The notes under the pieces: generated by a model
Seen by the model: the letters and a program-made list of their open reading frames with translations, nothing else
Database searches by the model: none
Told to the model about the DNA's origin: nothing
From: CALKZN01 sp050633585
GTDB lineage: Bacteria > Pseudomonadota > Gammaproteobacteria > Arenicellales > Arenicellaceae
Assembly (NCBI GenBank): GCA_050633585.1
Contig: JBOEGT010000036.1
Location: forward strand, 13,951-77,950
Direction of reading: 5' to 3'
DNA length: 64,000 bases
Shown here: one piece after another, positions 45,741 to 53,063 of the stretch
Layout: every line of letters starts with the position of its first letter
Numbering within the stretch: the first letter of the stretch is position 1
Position numbers and translations under genes: made by a program

Positions 45741-46676
45741 CTACAATAATTTATTCAGGTGTAATTGATAAAAATCAATGTCAGGTTGTGAGCGAATTAG
45801 TCGTTGATAACATCGAGTTTTCAACAAAAATTCAGGTGCTGCCCATGTTTGTTTGAAGGCAAATTTTTTGGGTAAATCTGAATACAATGATCTGGGTGCT
45901 TGCCAATGTTGATTCATTTTTTTCACCTGCCAACCCGAACGTGCGGTATGCATGTATATCCGGTCAATGCCCAGCTCTTCTTTGATAAACCAAATGGTCG
46001 CCATCAACATGGATTCAGACCAAATGCTTGAATAGGAATCAAACCAATGAAGGTACGCTTTGATTTGCGTGCAGTTTTGACAGCAACAACTTCTGGAACG
46101 ACCATACCAACGCTTGATATTACGAACGCCGTCGCTCTGAATTTCTTCAATCAAGGCTTCATTGTGTTGAAAATCGAGGTCAATACGAGACCACGCAAGC
46201 GTATCTCGAAAGTTCGGGTTGCCCTGCTTGCTTTGAACAGGGTGGCACGACCATTCCCCATTGATAGAGTCATTACGATCAGCACAAATCCAACGCTTAA
46301 AATTCACTTGGCTAGTCATCGGCAAATTAAGTTGTAGCACCAAATTTTCTCCAAATCGTGAAGTTTGGTAAAAGGCTCGATCAGTCTTGCCGCCCCAACG
46401 ACTCACCGATAATAAGAAAGGGTGAGAGGGCTCATTCCATACATTGTCCAATACTTCTTTTTTTAAAACACCACCACCGCAATTAGCAATGATTGGCTTT
46501 AATGTTGAATGTTCGATTAATGGTTTAAACCGTGTTTTTCTCACCTCTCTCACATTCAGCGTGTCGTTTGTCAACAATGATAATAACTGTGACGCATAAG
46601 CGCCTTTGAAATATCGAAAGTGGGTTTTTCCCTTTGGTAAGCATTCGATCACTTCATTTAATAGTGTTGTTTCCAT
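45741..46676 (-). CDS. Unrecognised protein of the rtcB locus
   Basis: I do not recognise this 311-residue protein. It has no signal peptide or membrane segment. Visible features are a glycine motif IANCGGG (about 64-70), the core ALIEEIQSDGVRNIKRW (about 173-189), a cysteine cluster SRSCCCQNC soon after (possible metal site), an IDRIYMHTARSGWQVKKMN strand-helix segment and a LYSDLPKKFAF block. The EEIQSD-then-YMHT-then-LPKKF order recalls a domain found in large phage-type polyvalent proteins (a recollection, not verified). It lies 155 bp downstream of rtcB on the same strand, so an RNA-repair accessory role is plausible but unproven. Confidence 0.75.
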   Translation of the reverse strand: METTLLNEVIECLPKGKTHFRYFKGAYASQLLSLLTNDTLNVREVRKTRFKPLIEHSTLKPIIANCGGGVLKKEVLDNVWNEPSHPFLLSVSRWGGKTDRAFYQTSRFGENLVLQLNLPMTSQVNFKRWICADRNDSINGEWSCHPVQSKQGNPNFRDTLAWSRIDLDFQHNEALIEEIQSDGVRNIKRWYGRSRSCCCQNCTQIKAYLHWFDSYSSIWSESMLMATIWFIKEELGIDRIYMHTARSGWQVKKMNQHWQAPRSLYSDLPKKFAFKQTWAAPEFLLKTRCYQRLIRSQPDIDFYQLHLNKLL

Positions 46677-46831
46677 GATATATCCGTCTTGTTTTTTGCT
46701 TAATCATGACTAAGAAATGAGTAAGCTTTATTCATGTTTGATGGTCATTAATGCCTTCTATGAGTGTGTGATGTAACGATTCTATGAGCCTATGCAGATG
46801 CCAAGCTCATAGAAATGGTTGGGTTGATTAA

Positions 46832-48028
46832 TCATCCTTTAATGCAAACAACTTGCTTTAAAGTATGAACGATATCAACGAGATCATTTTGGTGTTCCAT
46901 GACTGTGTCGATGTCTTTATAAGCTGCTGGAATTTCATCAATCACTGATTTATCTTTTCGACATTCGACGCCAGTCGTTTGTCTTTCTAAATCCGCTTTA
47001 TTGAAATTCTTTTTTGCTTGAGTTCGACTCATCACGCGACCCGCGCCGTGTGAACAAGAACAAAACGAGCTTGGGTTGCCTTTCCCACGAACAATGAACG
47101 ACTTTGCGCCCATGCTTCCGGGAATGATGCCCAACTCACCTTCTCTTGCACGAATAGCCCCTTTGCGCGTTACAAAAACCGACTCACCGAAATGGTGCTC
47201 TTCTGATACATAATTATGATGACAATTGATTGCCTCCTTCGTGACTTTAAAATCAGGAAGACGCTTTTTAAGCACTTTTAAAATTAAGCGCATCATTTCC
47301 CGTCGATTGATCATGGCGTATTGCTGTGCCCAATCGACTGCTTCAATGTAATCATCAAAGTGTGAGGTCCCTTCGTTGAAATATGCTAAGTCACGGTCAG
47401 GTAAATTCATTTGAATTTTTTCCATATCGCGTCTTGCCATTTCAATGAAGTAACGCCCAATTGCGTTACCAACACCACGGCTGCCAGAATGTAACATGAC
47501 CCATACGTCGTCATTTTCATCTAAACATAACTCGATGAAATGGTTGCCCCCACCGAGTGTGGCGAGTTGGCGAATCCATGTGTGGTAAGGCTTTTTCTGT
47601 TTGTTCACCAGTTTTGGGTGTTTCTCCCAAATCCTAGATAAACCACTAGATAAAGCTCGGATTGTGGAATCCGGCACCGCATCGTATTTATGCATATTAA
47701 AACCAACGGGTATGTCGCGCTCAATTGCACTTCTTAATCCGCGTAAATTGTCAGGCAATTGATCTGCCTTAATACTTAAACGAATCGCATTCATGCCGCA
47801 GCCAATATCGACACCCACAGCTGCCGGGATGATTGCGCCTTTGGTGGGAATCACTGACCCCACGGTAGCGCCTATTCCCTGATGCACATCAGGCATTGCA
47901 GCAATATGTGAGTGAATAAAAGGCATATGCGACATATTCACAAGTTGTTGATATGCACCGTGATCAATCTCGTTTGTATAGATTTTCACCGGTACATGGC
48001 CCTTCGTAATAGTTGTTTGAATGGGCAT
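46832..48028 (-). CDS. rtcB: RNA-splicing ligase RtcB
   Basis: RtcB seals RNA 2',3'-cyclic phosphate or 3'-phosphate ends to 5'-OH ends using GTP and Mn2+, and repairs RNAs cut in the anticodon loop or elsewhere. The 398 residues are close to E. coli RtcB (408) over the whole length. Key sites are Mn ligands D74 and C77 in VGVDIGCGMN, GGGNHF (His163), MLHSGSRG (His180), INCHHNYV, and the guanylylated His327 in SCSHGAGRVMSR. GGAG precedes the start. An SPFH gene lies 105 bp upstream and tRNA-like sequences lie further up. No rtcA or rtcR is visible. Confidence 0.97.
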   Translation of the reverse strand: MPIQTTITKGHVPVKIYTNEIDHGAYQQLVNMSHMPFIHSHIAAMPDVHQGIGATVGSVIPTKGAIIPAAVGVDIGCGMNAIRLSIKADQLPDNLRGLRSAIERDIPVGFNMHKYDAVPDSTIRALSSGLSRIWEKHPKLVNKQKKPYHTWIRQLATLGGGNHFIELCLDENDDVWVMLHSGSRGVGNAIGRYFIEMARRDMEKIQMNLPDRDLAYFNEGTSHFDDYIEAVDWAQQYAMINRREMMRLILKVLKKRLPDFKVTKEAINCHHNYVSEEHHFGESVFVTRKGAIRAREGELGIIPGSMGAKSFIVRGKGNPSSFCSCSHGAGRVMSRTQAKKNFNKADLERQTTGVECRKDKSVIDEIPAAYKDIDTVMEHQNDLVDIVHTLKQVVCIKG

Positions 48029-48133
48029 GATTTTTCTCCTAAGCAGGCAAACCTGCCTTGTATTTAGCCTGTGAAATCACCCTAGCGTCTCATAATTATC
48101 TGCTAGGGCTTTCTTATTTCATGGCTAACATGT

Positions 48134-49270
48134 TTAAATTTGAAGCTTGACGGTGTCTTTTAATAAACCGTTTAAACCGTCGTAAACAGTTAAACGATCT
48201 ACTTTTTCCACCACTTTTTCCAAGGCTTCGATTTCTTTCAATCGCAAAAGAGTCGGGTTTTCATCCATCAATTTTGCGGTGTTTAACAATGATCTTGTCG
48301 CAGCCGTTTCTTCACGTCTGCGGATCACATTGGCTTGAGCGGCTTTCTCTGTTGCAACCACATGATTTAAAATTTCTTTCATTTCACCTGGCAGAATGAT
48401 GTCTTTCACTCCCACACTGACGACTTTGATGCCGTATTCAGCCATTTGTGTCACAACAGATCGAAACAAATCGCTGTTTAACGCTTCTTTATTGGCCAAT
48501 AACGCATCTAAAGATTTAGTACCGACAGCCTCACGCAAAGCAAATTGCAATTCACGATATAAGTGATCTTGATAGTCGCTTAATTGCAATCTTGCACGTA
48601 CAGCATCAGTGAACTGATAGCTTGCAGATAAATTAATACGTAAGCTCACTCTGTCTTTGGTTAAAATTTCTTGACCAGTCACTTCTATGTTTTGTAAACG
48701 TAGTTCCATGTGTTCAATCTTAATTGAACGGTTGCTACGCCAAAAAGCGTGAAGGCCAGCGGACAAGGTTTCAGCCAACTCACCATTAACCCAAAGCAAG
48801 CCGATTTGTTTTGAGACAACTTCTGTGGTGTAAACCAAGTTGCTTAAACCTTCTAGGTCAACTCGCTTTGCCAAAATTTTGGCTAATGAATCATCGACAC
48901 GGTAATCTTCTTTTGTATCAATAATCTCAATGCTGAGGTCCGCGATGTCACGCCAGAAAATATAACGTTCACCGCTTTTTAAGATACGACGCAGTGTGTT
49001 ACGTTGATACACTAAACCCACTTCATACTCACCTAAATCCAGGACTTGAAAGTACGCATTTCGTAATGCCAAATCTTCGTCTGAGCAGCTGTCAGCTAGC
49101 TCGTTAACAGCCACATTAGTGTTATCTTGTCTAATATCAACAATATCGACTGTCGCTCGCAAATCAAAAAACCAATGAATACCTGGTTCAAGAATTTTAC
49201 AAATTCGTTTGTCTTTTAAGACTAAGCCTCGTTCATGTTGTGCGACCACTTTTCTTAAAAATTTCATCAT
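48134..49270 (-). CDS. SPFH/slipin family protein of the rtcB locus
   Basis: This is a 378-residue band-7 protein. The SPFH core spans about residues 150-320 (ITKDRVSLRINLSASYQF; YGIKVVSVGVKDIILPGEMKEIL; EKAAQANVIRRREETAATRSLLNTA). Unusually for slipins there is no N-terminal membrane anchor. Instead three similar segments of the form GLV-N-ILxPGxHxFW recur at about residues 12-35, 82-106 and 153-177, with 70-residue spacing. Slipin-rtcB gene pairs are known from other bacteria; the role of the slipin is not established. The strong ribosome site AAGGAGAT precedes the ATG pair at 49270. Confidence 0.9.
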   Translation of the reverse strand: MMKFLRKVVAQHERGLVLKDKRICKILEPGIHWFFDLRATVDIVDIRQDNTNVAVNELADSCSDEDLALRNAYFQVLDLGEYEVGLVYQRNTLRRILKSGERYIFWRDIADLSIEIIDTKEDYRVDDSLAKILAKRVDLEGLSNLVYTTEVVSKQIGLLWVNGELAETLSAGLHAFWRSNRSIKIEHMELRLQNIEVTGQEILTKDRVSLRINLSASYQFTDAVRARLQLSDYQDHLYRELQFALREAVGTKSLDALLANKEALNSDLFRSVVTQMAEYGIKVVSVGVKDIILPGEMKEILNHVVATEKAAQANVIRRREETAATRSLLNTAKLMDENPTLLRLKEIEALEKVVEKVDRLTVYDGLNGLLKDTVKLQI

Positions 49271-49322
49271 TTTTCTATCTCCTTTTCATCGCCATGACCC
49301 TATGCCACGACCTGTTATAGCG

Positions 49323-49335
49323 TGAGAAGCTCTCA
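49323..49335. promoter_or_regulatory. Inverted repeat near slipin start
   Basis: TGAGA-AGC-TCTCA, preceded by GCG, lies about 50 bp upstream of the slipin gene. The element GCGTGAGAA recurs at 49573, where it forms a perfect 7-bp inverted repeat, so the pair may be operator or processing sites. Confidence 0.4.
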
Positions 49336-49509
49336 ACGATCAGAAGGCGGGCGAAAAATGTCTACTGATTGTATGAATGGTTCACATTTGTGAAACTGCC
49401 TGTTTTGCTAGTGCTTCCGGTTCTCGTTCTTGAGAATTGCAATAACAAATGATCACCATTCATTTCATCAGTGTCGATAAAACGCGCGGGCCTTAAGCTC
49501 GCTGCAAAG

Positions 49510-49568
49510 CGTCAACTCTTCAATAACAAACATGCCCATCTGGCATTGCCGCAACTGCGTGATTGACG
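49510..49568 (-). ncRNA. Structured leader segment (closing stem with two hairpins)
   Basis: CGTCAA (49510-49515) pairs with TTGACG (49563-49568) to close a 59-nt element. Inside it, on the minus strand, are a CGCA-GT-TGCG hairpin and an ATGCC-AGATG-GGCAT hairpin. It lies between the tRNA-like gene and slipin and has no reading frame. I treat it as a structured part of the leader transcript; its function is unknown. Confidence 0.4.
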
Positions 49569-49574
49569 TTTTGC

Positions 49575-49589
49575 GTGAGAACTTCTCAC
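49575..49589. promoter_or_regulatory. Perfect inverted repeat GTGAGAA-C-TTCTCAC
   Basis: This 7-bp perfect inverted repeat around one base lies 43 bp downstream of the tRNA-like gene in the leftward direction. It shares GCGTGAGAA with the element at 49320-49328. It is a possible operator or RNA hairpin. Confidence 0.45.
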
Positions 49590-49631
49590 TTTTCAAATAG
49601 CGCTTGCGCGCTGATAAAACCAACGGGAGGT

Positions 49632-49707
49632 TGGTGGATTAGACGGGAATCGAACCCGTAACCCGCGAATGATGAGTTCGCTGCTCTAACCAATTGAGCT
49701 ACTATCC
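49632..49707 (-). tRNA. tRNA-Met(CAU)-like gene with anomalous acceptor stem and C37
   Basis: On the minus strand the 76 nt fold as a cloverleaf: D stem GCTC/GAGC with loop AATTGGTTA, anticodon stem GCGAA/TTCGC with loop CTCATCA (anticodon CAT), T stem ACGGG/CCCGT with loop TTCGATT, and an encoded 3' CCA. Two features break tRNA rules. The 5' acceptor strand GGATAG is one base short of the complement of 3' CTAATCC, leaving a bulge or mismatches. Position 37 is C, where tRNAs nearly always have a purine. It lies upstream of slipin-rtcB, transcribed in the same direction. It may be a degenerate tRNA or a deliberate mimic (decoy or sensor) for the repair system. Confidence 0.8.
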
Positions 49708-49759
49708 AGTTGGTGTCTGATCAGTCATGTTTTTGAGGCATACCAAGTCCACATGTGGT

Positions 49760-49852
49760 TGGCACCAGACTGGATTCAAGAACCAGTTATCGTTTCAAAA
49801 TGATGAGTTGATCGAACTCTGTCTAACACTGTTTCCTTAGAGTTCCCTGTCT
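49760..49852 (-). ncRNA. Second, expanded tRNA-like element
   Basis: This 93-nt minus-strand segment keeps tRNA order but with altered arms. A closing stem AGACAGG/CCAGTCT (6 of 7 pairs) is followed by a 7-bp D-like arm GAACTCT/AGAGTTC with an 18-nt loop containing GTTAGA, then the sequence AACTCATCATT, identical over 11 nt to the anticodon region of the tRNA-like gene at 49632. A T-like hairpin ACTGG/CCAGT competes with the closing stem. It ends GGTGCCA. It cannot be a working tRNA; it looks like a derived mimic of its neighbour. Confidence 0.5.
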
Positions 49853-49912
49853 CAATATTCAGCGTTGATGCTGCATGCAATTTATTCTTAATGAATATTG
49901 CTGAATATTGAG
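49851..49912. repeat. Large hairpin with 13-bp perfect stem
   Basis: CTCAATATTCAGC (49851-49863) and its exact complement (49900-49912) enclose a 36-nt loop. It sits between the tRNA-like elements and the terminator of the upstream RNA candidate. It could be an RNA processing stem that frees the tRNA-like segment, or a protein-binding palindrome. Confidence 0.6.
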
Positions 49913-49915
49913 CAT

Positions 49916-49949
49916 AAAAAAACCTCGAAGGCGGCTGCCATTCGAGGTT
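49916..49949 (-). terminator. Rho-independent terminator (minus strand)
   Basis: A perfect 9-bp stem, AACCTCGAA (49921-49929) with TTCGAGGTT (49941-49949), is followed in the leftward direction by a run of seven T (A 49916-49922 on the plus strand). It marks the 3' end of the transcript starting near 50179. Confidence 0.88.
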
Positions 49950-50179
49950 TGCAAATGCATATCAAGAAGGCTGCCAACGCAGCCTTCGAATAATCGTGAC
50001 TACGTGTCTAAATTTTTTCCACTTTCTGCGCTTTGGCGTTGCACACGGTGAGCAACGATTCCCGCAGGGTCATCTGCATGACGTGCTTGCGAGCGCATCT
50101 CTACGTTACGCGGCGAATCAGCTAATCGCTGAAAACCGTGTATTGAGAGGTTTAAATTTTGTATTGAATATTTCATGGG
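49916..50179 (-). ncRNA. Candidate structured non-coding RNA with own promoter and terminator
   Basis: The predicted transcript is about 264 nt. A 7-bp closing stem (50135-50141 with 50043-50049) encloses a CAGC/GCTG hairpin (50119-50131) and a GTCAT/ATGAC hairpin. A perfect 9-bp hairpin (49966-49987) and the terminator follow. The body is clearly richer in G+C than its flanks. A 58-codon open frame (50000-50176) exists but its ATG lies at or within a few bases of the transcription start with no ribosome site, so it would need leaderless translation. No known RNA family is recognised. Confidence 0.5.
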
Positions 50180-50185
50180 AGCGGG

Positions 50186-50213
50186 AATATACGCCTAAAA
50201 AATGAGTTGTCAA
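50186..50213 (-). promoter_or_regulatory. Strong sigma-70 promoter of stable-RNA type
   Basis: On the minus strand TTGACA (50208-50213) and TATATT (50186-50191) are 16 bp apart, followed by a CCCGCTCCC discriminator. GC-rich discriminators are typical of rRNA/tRNA promoters under stringent control. It drives transcription leftwards into the RNA candidate and tRNA-like elements. Confidence 0.82.
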
Positions 50214-50591
50214 ATATTTTTTTGAGAAATAAAAAATATTTATCTATTTATTAGTGTTTTGTTAAGTGGTTGTTTTTTATTGATTTTATTTTTTTGAAAA
50301 TATTTTATAAATATGGAGCATTTCGCTATTCATCGTCATATTTTTTAATGAATTTGAGTTGAAAATGCAAGATGAATGAGCAATAAAATTCAATTTCAAA
50401 CACTAGTAATTTTTGTTTATAGGTATGTTGAATAGTGTCGTTTTGTCATGCGTGGCTTTTTTTGTGGAGGTTTTTTTGTTTGGTTGGCGACTCATTTTTC
50501 TTTGATGAAAATGAGCTATTCCTCTAAAACGTATTGCGACATTTATCTCGCAATCACGTTTCAGAGGATAGTCAAAGAATGAATTTTTAGA
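50214..50591. other. AT-rich intergenic region
   Basis: This is a 378-bp gap, very AT-rich with T- and A-runs, between the RNA promoter and the 3' end of the haloperoxidase gene. I see no gene; A/T tracts just upstream of the -35 box (50214-50240) could serve as an UP element. Confidence 0.55.
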
Positions 50592-52664
50592 CTAAAAATC
50601 TTCTATAAATTCGCTACCAACAACATGCCTCAACCACCAATCATCATTTGAAATCGGTTCGCCGCACTTATCTAAAATAGACAGTGATGGGCAGCTTCCC
50701 GCTTGACCAGATATAGTGATGTAATCTCCATCAAATGATGTAAAGCTGACTTCCATTTGGTCGTCATAGGTAGGAGCCTGTTCGATCAATATACCCACAG
50801 CAATGCGTTCGCCCATGCGTAGGCTGTCATAGTAGTCAGAATAGTAATGCACGCCTGCCATGTTACGGCCAATCGAAATATTTGCGGCTAGCTTATCCAG
50901 TTCTCCCTGTATGGTAAGTTTGCCTTCAAATTGCTCATCTCTTGTTAAGGTTTCACCGGGTTCAACGCCTTTTTTAGTGGGTGCAATATCAGGTCGAAAA
51001 GCAAAATCTAGTGTCCGTTCGGTCTTACTATCACAGTCTTCATACATCTCAAAAAAAGCTTTAAGCATGGTGACGCATCCGCCAGCCACTGTTGCGTGAC
51101 CAGCACCATAGGCCGGATGCATTGGCGAACCTTCTGGGAAGGCCATAGGCAGTAAAAGGTTTGCTTTGTCAAAGCTGCTGTCGGTGATTTTTTTACCATG
51201 AAGAGAAGGCAAAATGTCATTTTTTACAGTGACTTTGCTATCTTTCGCTTTGGCCTTTTGTTGATTATTGTGCTCGATAACCGCTTTTAAGAGATGTTTG
51301 TCAATGCCATGTAACGAGTCTTTGAAGGCATCTCCAGCACAACCTAAGTCTTTGGTGCCACCTAATTGACTGACGGTGTATCTCGCGCCCATTACCTCTG
51401 GTCTTGCGCGACGATGGTAGTTAAACTTTTGTCGGCGTACCCCTTTTAAGCAACGCGTCGCCACTTCAGTGACTAAGGACAAAATATGTGGTCCCCCAAA
51501 GGTGGCAAACGAGTCTCTTTTCCCGGAAGGGCTGGGTTCTGGAAAGCCCTTTGAAAAAGGGACGCCATTGCCAAGAAGGATTAATCCAGCATTGAGATAG
51601 GCTTCATAGAGAGCATCAAAATGAACATATGTGGCGAGATCTCTTGGTGTGGTGATAAAGCGTTTTTTTGACTCATATTTATCCAAGCCTTTAAAGTTTG
51701 CTCCGTTTTGCACGTCCATCCATGATGACCAGTCTGTCATATAATCAAGCCCGTTTAAGTGGGTAATTGTGCGCTGATCAATCGTCAAAGAACCATAGCC
51801 AATGTAACCATTTTGGTTTGAAAATGCTGATGAATCACAGCTTTTGCTGATGGTATTACCGGCTATTGAGTTGTTTCCGACGAGTAAGAATTGCGAGATG
51901 TAATGCCCTTTTTTTGCACCTTCGGTTGATCCTCTAAATAGAGTTTCTAAGGATATTTTTCCTTCACAGTCGAGTCTAGCATCGCGTCGGTTGCGTTCGA
52001 ATCGGTCCAGTTTAACGTTGCCGCTGACATAATGCATGCCGTTTAATGCCGACACGACTTTTGTTGGAGTAATAGTGGCATGACCTCCATTAATGCAAGT
52101 GTTATCGCCTGCTTCAATGCGTTCAAACGGTACATCACGCAACAACGCTAAGCTATAGACTTCGGCCATTTCAAAACCGACTTCATTACTTTTTCCGGCT
52201 AATCTTGGCGCTGGAGCCATGCCAACCGCACCTGCATCTGGGCCTTGTAGCTCATAAGTATGCCCTGCCCGTGGGCTTTCCCAGCCGCGCCATTGGGTTT
52301 CTCCTTTTTCGGTTTTAGGGCAATTGAAGGATAAATTGCTTTCGGCCATACGGTCTTCAGCGGATAACACATGATTTTCGAATAATGAGCGATCTTCTGA
52401 GTTAATGGCTTCGACAAACTTTCTATAGTCAGTAGCGTCATCTACCAGTCCCGTGTGTGGGTTGTGGAACAAACCTTTGGTGAAGTTGGTTGGGTAACCC
52501 GATTCTTGAGGTGAGCTAGGACCAAAATCTTGCTCTTCAAGGTTTGATGATGTTTTCGCTTGAGGGCGAAGTCTGGCGACTTCGGTGGCGAGATCGCGAA
52601 ACTTTTTTGCGGCTTTTGCGCGGCTTGAGCCGTTCTGGCTGGGTTCTGAAAATGGTAATTTCAT
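50592..52664 (-). CDS. Vanadium-dependent haloperoxidase-like (PAP2 fold) protein
   Basis: This is a 690-residue protein of the vanadium haloperoxidase/acid phosphatase superfamily. The vanadate-binding blocks are in the C-terminal third: MHPAYGAGHATVAGGC with the axial-site histidine region, and RNMAGVHYYSDYYDSLRMGE with the conserved Arg and His. The rest is an all-helical bundle as in algal and marine bacterial enzymes that oxidise bromide or chloride with H2O2. The start at 52664 has CGGAGA well placed and gives the usual MKLPFSEPSQ opening. No signal peptide is evident. It could halogenate, or detoxify peroxide. Confidence 0.87.
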   Translation of the reverse strand: MKLPFSEPSQNGSSRAKAAKKFRDLATEVARLRPQAKTSSNLEEQDFGPSSPQESGYPTNFTKGLFHNPHTGLVDDATDYRKFVEAINSEDRSLFENHVLSAEDRMAESNLSFNCPKTEKGETQWRGWESPRAGHTYELQGPDAGAVGMAPAPRLAGKSNEVGFEMAEVYSLALLRDVPFERIEAGDNTCINGGHATITPTKVVSALNGMHYVSGNVKLDRFERNRRDARLDCEGKISLETLFRGSTEGAKKGHYISQFLLVGNNSIAGNTISKSCDSSAFSNQNGYIGYGSLTIDQRTITHLNGLDYMTDWSSWMDVQNGANFKGLDKYESKKRFITTPRDLATYVHFDALYEAYLNAGLILLGNGVPFSKGFPEPSPSGKRDSFATFGGPHILSLVTEVATRCLKGVRRQKFNYHRRARPEVMGARYTVSQLGGTKDLGCAGDAFKDSLHGIDKHLLKAVIEHNNQQKAKAKDSKVTVKNDILPSLHGKKITDSSFDKANLLLPMAFPEGSPMHPAYGAGHATVAGGCVTMLKAFFEMYEDCDSKTERTLDFAFRPDIAPTKKGVEPGETLTRDEQFEGKLTIQGELDKLAANISIGRNMAGVHYYSDYYDSLRMGERIAVGILIEQAPTYDDQMEVSFTSFDGDYITISGQAGSCPSLSILDKCGEPISNDDWWLRHVVGSEFIEDF

Positions 52665-53063
52665 CTTATGTCTCCGTACTGTCATGATTAACAAAAGTGT
52701 TGTTTTAAAACGCCTGAGTATGTATCTAACATCATGGATGTTGATTTGATTCATGCGTGCCGATAAGCGAATCTCCTTCTTTGGTTTTTATCCTTTTGCT
52801 ATGAGTCCTATGCAGTTCCTGAGTCGCTAGCCTTGATTCCTATCGCGAAGTCAGTATCTTCCTTAGTCCATTTGCATCATTAAAAAATCAATATTTCTTT
52901 TGTAGCGGCTGACTAATCATCTAATCACTTGCTGCCACTCAGAAATACGGAGCCCAGAGACAACCTGTCTCAAATATCGGCTGCAAAACGATAACAACTC
53001 ATACTCTGTTGGACGGCTTGTCTAACAAAATTTTTAATTACTTATCCTTCATTTAAGGTTTCC
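52665..53063. other. Intergenic region upstream of haloperoxidase gene
   Basis: This region of 399 bp probably holds the promoter of the haloperoxidase gene. An in-frame extension of that gene to 52754 is present but lacks coding support. I see no RNA gene or strong operator here. Confidence 0.5.

Noticed and set aside
49271..49520. Sigma-54 promoter for slipin-rtcB, expected by analogy with RtcR control
   Set aside because: I found no GG-N10-GC pair with the flanking consensus on the minus strand, and no rtcR gene is in the window.
49632..49707. Ordinary functional tRNA-Met
   Set aside because: The acceptor stem lacks one base on the 5' strand and position 37 is C, so a standard elongator or initiator tRNA is unlikely.
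49996..50205. 69-codon plus-strand open frame
   Set aside because: It is antisense to the RNA candidate, covers the minus-strand promoter and terminator-side hairpins, has no ribosome site, and its product resembles nothing.
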